Source of the DNA: JALORV01 sp963707445
GTDB lineage: Bacteria; Pseudomonadota; Gammaproteobacteria; Burkholderiales; Burkholderiaceae_F
Direction of reading: 5' to 3'
Length of the DNA: 64,000 nt
Assembly (NCBI GenBank): GCA_963707445.1
Contig: CAVPPW010000010.1
Coordinates: 46,621 to 110,620 of the forward strand
The translations under genes and the position numbers were made by a program. The notes below the pieces were generated by a model, which saw only the letters and a program-made list of their open reading frames with translations, searched no databases and was not told the DNA's origin. Positions 26,524 to 36,209 of the stretch are shown one piece after another (position 1 is the first letter of the stretch; every line of letters starts with the position of its first letter).

Positions 26524-27994
26524 ATGCCCGCTCTCTCGGTCATCGATCTCGCCATGTTCGCGCTCGAGACGCGCGAGCGGCCCTTCAACATCGGGCCGCT
26601 CATCGTGCTCGCGCCGCCGGCCGGCTTTCGCGGGAATTTCGCGGACAAGCTGGTCGCGCGCATGCTCAAGCGCCCGCTCGGGCCGCCGTTCAACTACCGG
26701 CTGGTGGTGGCCCCGATGGGCGTGCCCCGCCTGGACGTCGATGACGAGGCCGATCCGGCCGCGCACGTGCACCGCCTGACGCTGAAGGCGCCAGGCACGC
26801 GCGCGCAGTTGTTCGCACGCGTGTGCAAGCTCCACGAGTCCCGCCTCGACCGCTCGCGGCCGCTCTGGGAGCTCTACGTCATTGACGGGCTCGAGGGCGG
26901 CAAGGTCGCGCTTTACGGCAAGGTGCATCACGGCATCATCGACGGCCGTACGTTCGTGCAGGTCGTCTCGGCCTGGCTCGCCACATCGCCGAGGCAGCGG
27001 ACAGTGCATGCGATGTGGGAAGGCACAGCGCGGACTTCGCGTGCGAGCCTTCCGCGCGCTTCGCTCGCCGCGCGGGTGCGCGGGCGCTGGGTCAGGCGGC
27101 GGGAACGGCGGCGTCTCGGTTTCGCTCGTCGAAGATGTTCGGAGAGCAAGGGCTGAAGAAGCTCGGCATCGGCGGAGCAGACGGTCTTTCGCTGCCGTTC
27201 CTCGGTGTCCCGCGCGCGCTCACGGGGCTGCCGATAGCGAAGCGTGTCTATGCATACTGCGCGCTGCCGCTCGACGAGCTGAAGTCGCTCGCGAAACAAG
27301 GGGACGCAAAGGTGAACGACCTGCTCCTCGCGACACTGGACATCGCGATCGACCGCTATCTGCAGGAGCACGGCAAGCGCGCCCTGGCAAGGCACTGGTC
27401 GCCGCGATGCCGGTCGCACTCGCGGACGCGCGCGGCGGCAACCAGATCGCGGTCCTCCAGTTTCCGCTCGGCACGCCGGGCAAGAGTCCCGCGGCGCGCC
27501 TGGCCGACATCCTGACGGAGACGGCGAAGGTCAAGGGCGTCATTGCAGCGGGCAACGAGCGAGACCGTGATGCTGTACACGACGCTCGTGCACGGGCTCC
27601 CGGCATTGCTGGAGAAGGTCGGAGTGAAGGGCGGGCCGAGGGTGAGCAATCTCCTTGTGTCGAATCCGTTCGGGCTGCCCGAGAAGCGCTACCTCATGGG
27701 CGCGGAGGTCGAACTCGTGCTGCCGATTTCTGTCGTCGCGGCCGGGCAGATGCTGAACGTGACGGCGGTGACGCTGGCGGATCGGCTCCAACTCGGCTTC
27801 CTCGGCATGCCCGGCGCGGTACCTCACATCGAAAAGCTGGCGGCCTACACGGTCGACCGCATTCGAGCAACTGAAGCTGGCGATCGGCGTCTCGACGAGC
27901 GGCGTCGCCGTCGAAGAAGCGCCGGCCGGCGGCACCACGCCGCATCGCCCGCAAATCGCGCAAGTCCGTCGCGCGGGCAAGCGCGCAGCGATAG
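26524..27994 (+). CDS. Wax ester synthase/diacylglycerol acyltransferase (WS/DGAT), frameshifted
   Basis: Reconstructed this is ~490 residues. It has the N-terminal motif LSVIDLAMFALETRERP and IGPLIVLAPP, and the catalytic HHxxxDG as VHHGIIDG. The downstream blocks are KVNDLLLATLDIAIDRYL, AMPVALADARGGNQI, RVSNLLVSNPFGLPEKRY and LQLGFLGMPGAVPHIEKL. The enzyme esterifies acyl-CoA with a fatty alcohol or diacylglycerol to form storage lipid. About six breaks occur (about 27010, 27380, 27555, 27870 and near the end), mostly single extra bases. The tail probably ends at the TAG at 27992. It lies 46 bases after the CoA ligase gene and 13 before the GMC oxidase gene. Confidence 0.88.
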
Positions 27995-28007
27995 GGCGGG
28001 GGAACCC

Positions 28008-29647
28008 ATGGTGCAACGAAAATTCGACTACGACTGGCTCGTCATCGGCTCCGGGTTCGGTGGCAGCGTCAGCGGCGCTGCGGCTCGCGGAAAAGGGCTA
28101 CAAGGTCGGCGTGCTGGAGCGCGGGCGGCGCTATCGCGACGAGGATTTCGCGAAGACGTCGTGGAATCTGCGCAGGTACATCTGGGCGCCGATTCTTGGT
28201 TTGCGCGGCGTGTTCCGCCTCACGCCCTTCAAGGACGTCTTCATTGCGAGCGGCTCCGGCGTCGGCGGCGGCAGCCTGGTCTATGCGAATACGCTCTACC
28301 GTGCCGCGCCGGAGTTCTTCACGCATCCGCAGTGGGCCGGCCTCGAGGATTGGGCGGCAGCGCTCAAGCCGCACTACGACACCGCCGAGCGCATGCTCGG
28401 CGTGCAGACGGTGCCGTTCGACAGCGACAGCCAGAAGCTGCTGAAGGAGGTCGGCGCCGCCTTTGGTGTCGAGCACACTTTCCGCCGCACGCCGTGCGCA
28501 GTCTTCTTCGGCGAGCCCGGCAAGACGGTGCCCGATCCCTACTTCGGAGGCGCCGGTCCCGCCCGCACCGGTTGCGTCCGGTGCGGCGCCTGCATGATCG
28601 GATGCCGCGTCGGCGCCAAGAACACGCTCGTCAAGAACTACCTCTGGTTTGCCGAGAAGAAGGGGATCGAGATCCTCCCCGAGCGGCAGGTGGTCGACAT
28701 CCGTCCGCTCGGCGCCGCCGACGGCTCGGACGGTTACCTTGTCACGACCGAGCACCCCGGCGCGTGGCTGCGCAAGCGGCGCCGGCAGTTCACCGCGCGC
28801 AGCGTGGTCATCTCGGCGGGCGCGATGGAGACCAATCGACTGCTCGCCCGCTGCAAGCTCAGCGGGTCGCTGCCGCTGATCAGCGACCGCCTGGGCTCGC
28901 TGGTGCGCACCAACAGCGAGTCCGTGCTGGCCGTCAAGCTGCCGGCGAACACTGAGTGGCAGCCGGCCAACGACGTCGCGATCAGCTCGAGCATCCATAC
29001 GAGTCCCGACACGCACATCGAGTTCGTCACCTACGGTCCGAAGGGCGACCTGCTCTTCAGCCTGTTCACGCTGATGGTGGGCGACGGCACCCGCATCACG
29101 CGCCCGCTGAAGCTGATCGCTGCGCTCGTGCGGCATCCTTTGAAGTTCCTGCAGTCGCTATGGCCGTTCGGCTGGAGCCGGCGGGCGGTCGTGCTTCCTT
29201 GTCATGCAGAGCCTCGACAACGCGATCGCGTTTCGTGCCAAGCCGAGGCTCTTCGGCAAGGGAATCAGGATGACGACCGAGCAGGACCCGGAAAAACCGA
29301 ATCCCACTTACATCGACGCCGGCAACAAGGCGGCCGAGTGGCTCGCGAAGCGAACCGGCGGCATTGCGCAGAGCATGATCCTCGAAGCGGTCGCGAACAT
29401 TCCGACGACGGCGCACATCCTCGGAGGTGCGGTGATCGGACGCGACGCCGCGAGCGGCGTCGTCGACCGTCACAACCGCGTTTTCGGCTATCGCAACCTG
29501 CTGGTGTGCGACGGCTCGGCGATGCCGGCCAATCCCGGCGTGAATCCTTCGCTGACCATCACGGCGATCACAGAGCACGCGATGAGTCAGATCGCACCGG
29601 CGGCCGAGCGCAAGGTCCAACGGGAGGTCGAGCAAGCGGTCCACTGA
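28008..29647 (+). CDS. GMC-family flavoprotein oxidoreductase (long-chain alcohol/cholesterol oxidase-like)
   Basis: This FAD enzyme of about 546 residues has a dinucleotide-binding VIGSGFGGSVSALRLAEKG (the last residues in the corrected frame), SGSGVGGGSLVYANTLY, and a Cys-rich block TGCVRCGACMIGCRVGAKNT. That block is typical of the cholesterol-oxidase-like GMC group. The C-terminal catalytic His/Asn region reads LLVCDGSAMPANPGVNPSL. Breaks occur at about 28070 (an extra G) and 29203 (an extra C). In this operon the likely reaction is oxidation of the fatty alcohol released by the sulfatase to an aldehyde. A sterol substrate is an alternative, since the sulfatases carry SCP2-like domains. 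Confidence 0.85.
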
Positions 29648-29682
29648 ATCCCAACCCGAATCAGAAAAAGCAGGAGGCAACC

Positions 29683-31809
29683 GTGATCAGCATCTTTCGC
29701 AGCAGTTCGAAAGAGGCAGCTCGGTCGGCCGCGTGCTCGCCGCCGTTTCCGATTTGCAGCCTCACTGGCCTGAGCGCCAGCGCGGTGCTCGCGCAGGCGG
29801 CGCCAGAAGCCCAGGTCAAGCACTTCCACCCGAAGGGCCAGCCGCCGTCGAAGTACACGATCGAGTTGCAGAACGGTCTGCGCAAGACGCTGCCGTTCGA
29901 CGACAAGCGTGACTTCGAAGAGGCCAAGCGCGGCTTCATGGCCGCGCCGACGTTCAAGCGGATCATGGCCGAAGCGGGCAACGTCGCCTGGAACATGGGC
30001 AGCTACGAGTTCCTGCTGCAAGGCAAGGAGTTCGACAGCATTCACCCGTCGCTGCAGCGCCAGGCCACTCTCAACATGGCCTATGGCCTGTACGAGGTCG
30101 TACCGGGCCGCATCTACCAGATCCGCGGCTTCGATCTCGCCAACATGAGCATCATCAAGGGCGATACCGGCTGGATCCTCATCGACGTGCTGACAGCGAA
30201 GGAAACCGCGAAAGCGGCGATCGACTTTGTCAACGAGAAACTCGGCAAACGGCCCGTGGTCGCCGTGATCTACTCACACTCGCATACCGATCACTTTGGC
30301 GGCGTGCGGGGTGTTGTCGATGAGGCCGAGGTGCGCAGCGGCAAGGTGCAGTTGATCGCGCCGGCCGGGTTCATGGAGCACGCGATCGCGGAAAACGTCT
30401 ACGCGGGCACTGCGATGGTGCGGAGGGCGTTCTTCCAGTACGGCCTGCTGCTTCCCCGCGGCCCATATGCTCACGTCGATCAGGCGATCGGCAAGAACAC
30501 TGCGTCTGGCAACACCGGACTCATCGAGCCGAATCGCTACATCGCCAAGGACTTCGAGGACCTGACCATCGACGGTGTGCGAATGGTTTTCCAGAGCACG
30601 CCCGGCACCGAGGCGCCAGCCGAAATGAATACGTACTTTCCGCAGTTCAAGGCGTTCTGGGCCGCGGAGAACATCACCGGCACGATTCACAACATCTACA
30701 CGCTGCGCGGTGCGTTGATCCGCGATCCCCTGACGTGGTCCAAGCACATCAATGCGGCGCTTTATCGCTTCGGTGGCGAAGCCGAAGTCATGTTCGCTTC
30801 GCACAGCTGGCCGCGTTTTGGCAACGCACGCGTGCAGGAAATCATGCGCACCCAGCGCGACACCTACGCCAACCTCAACAACGACGTCCTGCACCTCGCG
30901 AACCAGGGCGTGACCATCAACGAGATCCAGAACGTCTATCAGCCGCCGGCGAGCCTGCAGCAGAAGTGGGCCGCGCGCAGTTATCACGGCTCGGTCGAGC
31001 ACAACAGCCGCGGCGTCATCAATCGTTACCTCGGCTATTGGGATGGCAACCCGGCGACACTGATCCCGCTGTCGCCGCGAGACTCGGCACCGCTCTATGT
31101 CGAGATGATGGGAGGCGCAGCGCCGATCCTGAAGAAGGGTCGCGAACTCTATGGCCAGGGCAAGTACCGCGAGGCGATGGAGATCGTCAACAAGCTCGTC
31201 TATGCCGAACCCGGCAACCAGGCCGCCAAGGATTTGCTGGCCGACATCTTCGAGCAGATCGGCTATCAGAAGGAGAGCACGAGCGTTCGCAACAGCTTCC
31301 TCGCGGCGGCGTTCGAGCTGCGGTCCGGCTTGCCGGCCGGCGTGGCGCCCAAGACGACTGGGCCGGACACGATTCGCGGCATGTCGACCGAACTGTGGCT
31401 CGACTACATCGCGATCCTGCTCGACAGCAAGAAGGCTGTCGGCATGCAGTTCACGATCAACCTTGTGACGCCGGACAACGGCGAGAAGTTCGCGATCGAA
31501 GTGAGCAACGCGACCATGACCTCGATCAAGGGCGAGCAGTCCAAAAAGCCCGATCTCACCGTCACGATCAACCGAACAGATCTTGAGCAGATCATGGGCG
31601 GCAAGGCGACCTTCGATGCACAGATCGCCGCCGGAAAGGCGCGCTTCGACGGCGACCGCAAAGCGTTCGAGCAGCTACGCAGCACGGTCGTCCAGTTCGC
31701 GCCGGATTTCGAGATCATGCCCGGCACGAAGCCGGTCAAGGCGCAGCCCGAACCCAAGCCGAAAGATCCGTTCGAGGTCATCCAGTCCGACACGAAGGGA
31801 GTACCTTGA
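29683..31809 (+). CDS. SdsA-type alkylsulfatase (metallo-beta-lactamase fold), intact
   Basis: This is a 708-residue protein from a GTG preceded by AGGAGG. It has a probable signal peptide (ending SASAVLAQA) and the Zn-binding SHSHTDHFGG. PGTEAPAEMN and YFPQFK, HNIYTLRGALIRDP and ASHSWPRFGN are conserved catalytic-domain blocks. The alpha-helical dimerisation domain has NQGVTINEIQNV and YLGYWDGNPATL, and a C-terminal SCP2-like domain runs from about GMQFTINLV to FAPDFEIMPG. A ~25-residue Pro/Lys-rich tail follows. Family enzymes (SdsA1, ~650 residues) cleave SDS-like primary alkyl sulfates in the periplasm. It is a paralogue of the gene at 21822 and lies 35 bases after the GMC oxidase gene, with no break. 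Confidence 0.93.
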   Translation: MISIFRSSSKEAARSAACSPPFPICSLTGLSASAVLAQAAPEAQVKHFHPKGQPPSKYTIELQNGLRKTLPFDDKRDFEEAKRGFMAAPTFKRIMAEAGNVAWNMGSYEFLLQGKEFDSIHPSLQRQATLNMAYGLYEVVPGRIYQIRGFDLANMSIIKGDTGWILIDVLTAKETAKAAIDFVNEKLGKRPVVAVIYSHSHTDHFGGVRGVVDEAEVRSGKVQLIAPAGFMEHAIAENVYAGTAMVRRAFFQYGLLLPRGPYAHVDQAIGKNTASGNTGLIEPNRYIAKDFEDLTIDGVRMVFQSTPGTEAPAEMNTYFPQFKAFWAAENITGTIHNIYTLRGALIRDPLTWSKHINAALYRFGGEAEVMFASHSWPRFGNARVQEIMRTQRDTYANLNNDVLHLANQGVTINEIQNVYQPPASLQQKWAARSYHGSVEHNSRGVINRYLGYWDGNPATLIPLSPRDSAPLYVEMMGGAAPILKKGRELYGQGKYREAMEIVNKLVYAEPGNQAAKDLLADIFEQIGYQKESTSVRNSFLAAAFELRSGLPAGVAPKTTGPDTIRGMSTELWLDYIAILLDSKKAVGMQFTINLVTPDNGEKFAIEVSNATMTSIKGEQSKKPDLTVTINRTDLEQIMGGKATFDAQIAAGKARFDGDRKAFEQLRSTVVQFAPDFEIMPGTKPVKAQPEPKPKDPFEVIQSDTKGVP

Positions 31810-31843
31810 TCCGGACGGGCTCAACGACACGAGAGGTCAAGCA

Positions 31844-33308
31844 ATGGACCCACTGATCGATCACATGAAGGCCACGTTCCGTCGGCAGCAGGAAGCCTTC
31901 CTGCAGCATCCGTATCCGACGCTTTCCGAACGACGCGAAAAACTCAAGGCGCTGAAGGCCGCGCTGCAGCGCAATCAGCATCCGATCGCGGCGGCGGTCA
32001 GCGAGGATTTCGGTGGGCGATCGCCGTCGGAGACGCTGCTGGTCGAGGTGGCCGGCCCGGTGCTGGAGATCAACCACGCGCTATCGAGCCTCGGCGCGCT
32101 GGATGAAGCCGCGTCGCCGGCACACCGAACTCCTGTTCCTCACCAACCGCGCCTGGGTGATGTACCAGCCCAAGGGTGTGGTCGGCGTGATCACTCCGTG
32201 GAATTTCCCGCTCTATCTGTCGGTCGGGCCGCTGGTGGCCGCGCTGGCCGCCGGCAATCGCGTGATGATCAAGATGTCGGAGTTCACGCCGCGCACGACC
32301 GAACTGCTGAGCCGCATGCTGCGCGAGTGCTTTGCCGAAGACGAGGTCGCGGTGTTCGGCGGCGAAGTCGAGGCGGCGCAGGCTTTTTCCGCGCTGCCGT
32401 TCAACCACATCGTCTTCACCGGGTCGCCCGCCGTGGGCGTGCACGTCATGCGTGCCGCATCGGCCAACCTGACGCCGGTGACGCTCGAACTCGGCGGCAA
32501 GTCGCCGGCACTGGTGTCGGCTTCGGCGTCGGTCGAAGAAGCCGCCAAGCGCATCGCGCACGGCAAGACGTTCAACAGCGGACAGATCTGCGTGTCTCCG
32601 GACTATGCGCTGGTGCCGCGCGACCGCGTCGAGCCGTTCGTCGCGGCGGTGGCCCAATCGTTCCGCAGCATGGTTCCGACCGTCGCGGGCAACCAGGATT
32701 ACACGAGCATCATCAACGACCGTCATGCGCAGCGCCTGAAGGGCGTGCTCGACGATGCGCGCGCCAAGGGCGCGACGGTGACAGCCTGCGGCGACACGAA
32801 CAACGCGCGGCGCATGCCGCTGCAGATCGTCACCGGCGTGCGCGAAGACATGCTGGTCGCTACCGAGGAACTGTTCGGCCCGGTCCTGCCGGTGATCCCG
32901 TACGACACGCTCGATGAAGCGATCGCGTATATCAACGCCCGGCCGCGCCCGCTGGCGTTCTACCCGTTCGGGTTCACGTCGACCGAACTCGAGCGACTGT
33001 CGACCGCGACGCACGCGGGCGGCGTGACGGTCGATGACTGGGGCTGGCACGTCTTCAACCACGATCTGCCGTTCGGCGGAATCGGCAACTCCGGCATGGG
33101 GAGTTACCACGGCGAGGAAGGGTTCCGTGAACTCTCCCACGCAAAGGCGATGTTCAAGCGCCATCGCTGGTTTCCGATCGGGCTGTTCTATCCGCCGTAC
33201 GGAAACCTCGTGCAGCGCCTGGTGCTGAAGTACTACCTCGGCACACCGGACTCGACCGGCGGCGCCGTACCCGGGCACGCGGCGCATCCACGTGCGGGGC
33301 ATCCGTAG
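31844..33308 (+). CDS. Aldehyde dehydrogenase (coniferyl-aldehyde dehydrogenase-like), one frameshift
   Basis: This is about 487 residues. Visible are the NAD-binding PWNFPLYLSVGPLVAALAAG, the general-base Glu in TLELGGKSP, and the nucleophile Cys in FNSGQICVSPDY. EELFGPVLPV and FGGIGNSGMGSYHGEEGF are also present. The last motif, with the C-terminal hydrophobic tail (LFYPPYGNLVQRLVLKYYLG), resembles CalB and fatty-aldehyde dehydrogenases, which can be membrane-associated. A break at about 32096 (an extra G in SLG/RWMKPRRR) shifts the frame. It lies 34 bases after the alkylsulfatase gene and is the last gene of the operon. The inferred job is oxidising fatty aldehyde to fatty acid for the CoA ligase. 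Confidence 0.9.
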
Positions 33309-33371
33309 CCGCTCGGATAGGCCCGTCGGCGCCGCCGGAGTCACGCGCTCGTTTGCGGGAGATGAGTGCGG

Positions 33372-33770
33372 CTACTGGTAATGCCCGTGCCGCTCCAGCA
33401 CCTCGATCTTGTAGCCGTCGGGGTCCTGGATGAAGAAGAAGCGTGCGAGCAGCTCGTCGCCGCGCTTGAATTCCTTAATCGGCCCCGGAGAATAATTAGC
33501 CGCATCGAGCTCCCGGTGTTTGGAAGCGAGGTCGTCGACCACCACGCCGATGTGGCCATAGCCGGTGCCATGCGTGTACGGCTCCGTGCGGCCCTTGTTC
33601 AGCGTTAACTCGATTTCCATGTCATTCGCGGCATTGCGCAGATACACCAGCGCAAAGTCCGGGAAGTCAAGACGATGAGCCTCGTGCAGGTCGAGCACGT
33701 CGGCATAGAACTTCAGCGATTTGTCGAGATCCAGCACGCGAATCATGCTGTGAATCACTTTTGCCATCAT
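33372..33770 (-). CDS. gloA: Lactoylglutathione lyase (glyoxalase I, VOC family)
   Basis: This is a 132-residue single VOC domain. IHSMIRVLDLDKSLKFYADVL gives the first metal His, and DMEIELTLNKG, GTGYGHIGVVVDD and FIQDPDGYKIEVLERHGH complete the metal site. Glyoxalase I isomerises the methylglyoxal-glutathione adduct. The start may be either of two consecutive ATGs. It is the last gene of a minus-strand group with the GMC dehydrogenase, but the functions are not obviously connected. Confidence 0.88.
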   Translation of the reverse strand: MMAKVIHSMIRVLDLDKSLKFYADVLDLHEAHRLDFPDFALVYLRNAANDMEIELTLNKGRTEPYTHGTGYGHIGVVVDDLASKHRELDAANYSPGPIKEFKRGDELLARFFFIQDPDGYKIEVLERHGHYQ

Positions 33771-33803
33771 GGCTCCACGGGGCCGGTCGCCCGTCGATCG
33801 CAG

Positions 33804-33857
33804 TCAGCCCCGCGCGGCGACCGCAACAATCTTGGGCAGGATCTTGTTTGCCGGCAT
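33804..33857 (-). CDS. Possible 17-residue small ORF
   Basis: The reading is MPANKILPKIVAVAARG and stop. It has a good ribosome site, AAGGAG, seven bases before the ATG. It lies between the GMC dehydrogenase gene and gloA, 24 bases downstream of the GMC stop. It could be a leader peptide or the remnant of a lost third subunit: membrane GMC dehydrogenases often have a cytochrome c gene here. Nothing beyond the ribosome site supports its being real. Confidence 0.25.
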   Translation of the reverse strand: MPANKILPKIVAVAARG

Positions 33858-33881
33858 CGGCGTTCTCCTTCAAGCAAAGCG

Positions 33882-35456
33882 CTAAATCGCCCCTTGCTTC
33901 ATCTGCCCGGCGATGTACTCGGACTGCCGGATGGCGAGCGTGACGATCGTCAGCGTTGGATTCTCCGCACCGCCGGTGGTGAACTGGCTGCCGTCCGAAA
34001 TGAACAGGTTCTTGATGTCGTGCGTCTGACCCCACTTATTGCACACGCCGTCGCGCGCATTGGCACTCATGCGGCACGTGCCCAGGTTGTGGGTCGACGG
34101 GTAGGGCGGCGTGCGGAACGTCTTGACCGCGCCCGCAGCCTTGTAAACCGCCTCGCCCTGCCCGTGCGCATGATCGCGCATGCGTATGTCGTTTTCGTGG
34201 TCGTCGAAGTGCACGTTCGGCACCGGGTTGCCCCACTTGTCCTTGACGCTGCTATTCAACGTCACGCGGTTGGTCTCGCGCGGCATATCTTCGCCGACCA
34301 GCCACATGCCCGCCATGCGCGTGTAGTTGTCCATGAACCAGGCGAAGTCCGAACCCCACCCGCCAGGATTGAGGAATGCGGCCATGAACGGCAGTCCCAG
34401 CGACAGCGTTTCCATTTCGTAGCCGCCAACGAAGCCACGCTTGGTGTTGTTGCCCGCCTCATCCTGGATGATCCCGGCCATCGTCGTGCCGCGGTACATG
34501 TTCACTTCATCTTTGAACACCGCGTACACGGACCCGGTCATGTGACGCATGTAGTTCTTGCCGACCTGGCCCGAGGAGTTGGCCAACCCATCCGGAAACT
34601 TCGATGAGGTCGAAAGCAACAGCAAACGCGGTGTCTCGATCGAGTTGCCGGCCACGCATACCGCGCGCGCCTTCTGCCGCTGCTCCTTGCCGGCGCTGTC
34701 GTGGTAGACGACGCTGGTCACCTTGCCCGCGTCATTGTGCTCGATGCGCACCACGTGAGACTCAGGACGCAGATCAAGCTTGCCGGTCGCTTCAGCCTTC
34801 GGAACCTCGGCGGTCAGCGTCGACCATTTGGCGTCTGACTTGCAGCCCTGGAAGCAGAAGCCGATCTGCAGACAGCTGCCGCGGCCATCGCGCGGCCGGC
34901 TATTGATCGCCATGTGGCCCGTGTTGCACTCCTTGTAGCCGAGCTTGGACGCGCCGGCGTACATCACTTTGAAGTTGTTGTTGCCCGGCAGTCCGGGAAT
35001 GCCATGGGTGCGCGTGACCCCCATCTTGTTTTCCGCACGCGTGTAGTAGGGCTCAAGTTCCTTCAGCGTCAGCGGCCAGTCGAGAAGCGTCGCGCCCTTG
35101 ATGTCGCCGTAGGTGGTGCGCGCCTTGAACTCGTGCGGATGGAAGCGCAGCGAGGCGCCCGCCCAGTGCGCGGTGGAGCCACCCACCGTCTTGCAGATCC
35201 ACGCCGGCAGCCCCGGGAAGTCCTTGGCCACGCGCCAGGTGCCCGAGGTCGTGCGCGGATCGAGCCACGCCAGTTGCAGAAATGACTTCCATTCATCGTT
35301 GATGAAGGTCGCGGGAGACTGGCGCGCGCCGGCCTCCAGCAAGACGACCTTCGCTCCTTTCTGACACAGCTCGTTGGCGAGCGTGCCGCCACCTGCGCCA
35401 GAACCGATGACGACGACCACCGAATCATCGTTGAGATCAAAAGTGGGCATGAGCAT
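33882..35456 (-). CDS. GMC oxidoreductase, large FAD subunit of a two-subunit dehydrogenase
   Basis: This is a 524-residue FAD protein with the ADP-binding VVVIGSGAGGGTLANELCQKGAKVVLLEAG. A membrane-dehydrogenase-type TVGGSTAHWAGASLRFHPHEF block, the Cys-containing SCLQIGFCFQGCKSDAKWS, and the C-terminal catalytic region PYPSTHNLGTCRMS with LFISDGSQFTTGGAENPTLTI are present. These match gluconate-2-, sorbitol- and glucose-dehydrogenase alpha subunits. The substrate is unknown. It has no signal peptide; such subunits are exported with their Tat partner, encoded 36 bases upstream. It is intact. Confidence 0.87.
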   Translation of the reverse strand: MLMPTFDLNDDSVVVVIGSGAGGGTLANELCQKGAKVVLLEAGARQSPATFINDEWKSFLQLAWLDPRTTSGTWRVAKDFPGLPAWICKTVGGSTAHWAGASLRFHPHEFKARTTYGDIKGATLLDWPLTLKELEPYYTRAENKMGVTRTHGIPGLPGNNNFKVMYAGASKLGYKECNTGHMAINSRPRDGRGSCLQIGFCFQGCKSDAKWSTLTAEVPKAEATGKLDLRPESHVVRIEHNDAGKVTSVVYHDSAGKEQRQKARAVCVAGNSIETPRLLLLSTSSKFPDGLANSSGQVGKNYMRHMTGSVYAVFKDEVNMYRGTTMAGIIQDEAGNNTKRGFVGGYEMETLSLGLPFMAAFLNPGGWGSDFAWFMDNYTRMAGMWLVGEDMPRETNRVTLNSSVKDKWGNPVPNVHFDDHENDIRMRDHAHGQGEAVYKAAGAVKTFRTPPYPSTHNLGTCRMSANARDGVCNKWGQTHDIKNLFISDGSQFTTGGAENPTLTIVTLAIRQSEYIAGQMKQGAI

Positions 35457-35492
35457 GTCTCCCTTCGAGCATCGATTGGTAGGACTGCAGGC

Positions 35493-36119
35493 TCAACGTC
35501 CGCTGGGAGGACTGGCCGCCGCCGGCGGATTGGGCAGCCACTTCAAATCCTGGAACCCGCGCGTGATGTAGCCGCCCTTGTCCCACGAGGCACCGGGATA
35601 GCCGAACGTCACGAACGCAATGTCATTGTCGTAAAGGGCCGTGATGCACTTACCGCGCACGGCATTGAAAAATGGCTGACCTTGCATCGCCGTGACGATT
35701 TCCAGCTGCTTGGCCTCGCTTGCAGTGGCGAAGCTACCGCCGGCCGCTTTGTCGAGCGCGGCCACACCGTCGCGCAGCAACTTAAGCGTCTCGGCGCTCT
35801 TGCCCGCGTCAGCGTCGAGATCCTTGGCGAGCAGCGCATAGACGGCGTCCGGCAGCTTGGGGTGCGGGTACAGCACCCGTCCCATTTTCATCAACGTTTC
35901 GCCTTCGGCCGAGCTCAGTGTCTTCAGCTCGACCGCCCACGAGCGAGACGGGGCCAGTGTGACGAGCACGCTGCCCGCCGCCAGCGTTCCTGTGAGCACG
36001 CCCGAGCCCTGCAGGAACTCTCGCCGTGTGAGCGGCAGGTCAAGCCGCGGGACTGCGCCGGATTCTTCGCTGCAAGCGCTGGTCGTCGGCGCGCCGCCGA
36101 TGATTGGAATGACTTTCAT
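35493..36119 (-). CDS. Tat-exported small subunit of the GMC dehydrogenase (gluconate 2-dehydrogenase subunit 3-like)
   Basis: This is 208 residues from the ATG at 36119, preferred over 36143 because GGGAG precedes it at good spacing. The Tat signal is LTRREFLQGSGVLTG. The mature part (LMKMGRVLYPHPKLPD, LKLLRDGVAALDKAAGG, IVTAMQGQPFFNAVRG, LYDNDIAFVTFGYPG) matches the small subunits that escort FAD-GMC dehydrogenases through the Tat pathway. It is cotranscribed with the large subunit. The haem c subunit that usually completes such complexes is not encoded nearby, so the electron acceptor is unclear. Confidence 0.85.
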   Translation of the reverse strand: MKVIPIIGGAPTTSACSEESGAVPRLDLPLTRREFLQGSGVLTGTLAAGSVLVTLAPSRSWAVELKTLSSAEGETLMKMGRVLYPHPKLPDAVYALLAKDLDADAGKSAETLKLLRDGVAALDKAAGGSFATASEAKQLEIVTAMQGQPFFNAVRGKCITALYDNDIAFVTFGYPGASWDKGGYITRGFQDLKWLPNPPAAASPPSGR

Positions 36120-36209
36120 GGACTCGTCTCCCGGAGCGACCACGCTCCTTTATCTGAAGCGTTCAGCGGCAATATTGCACCGGACGCGGACTGATTGGCG
36201 TCGCGAACG

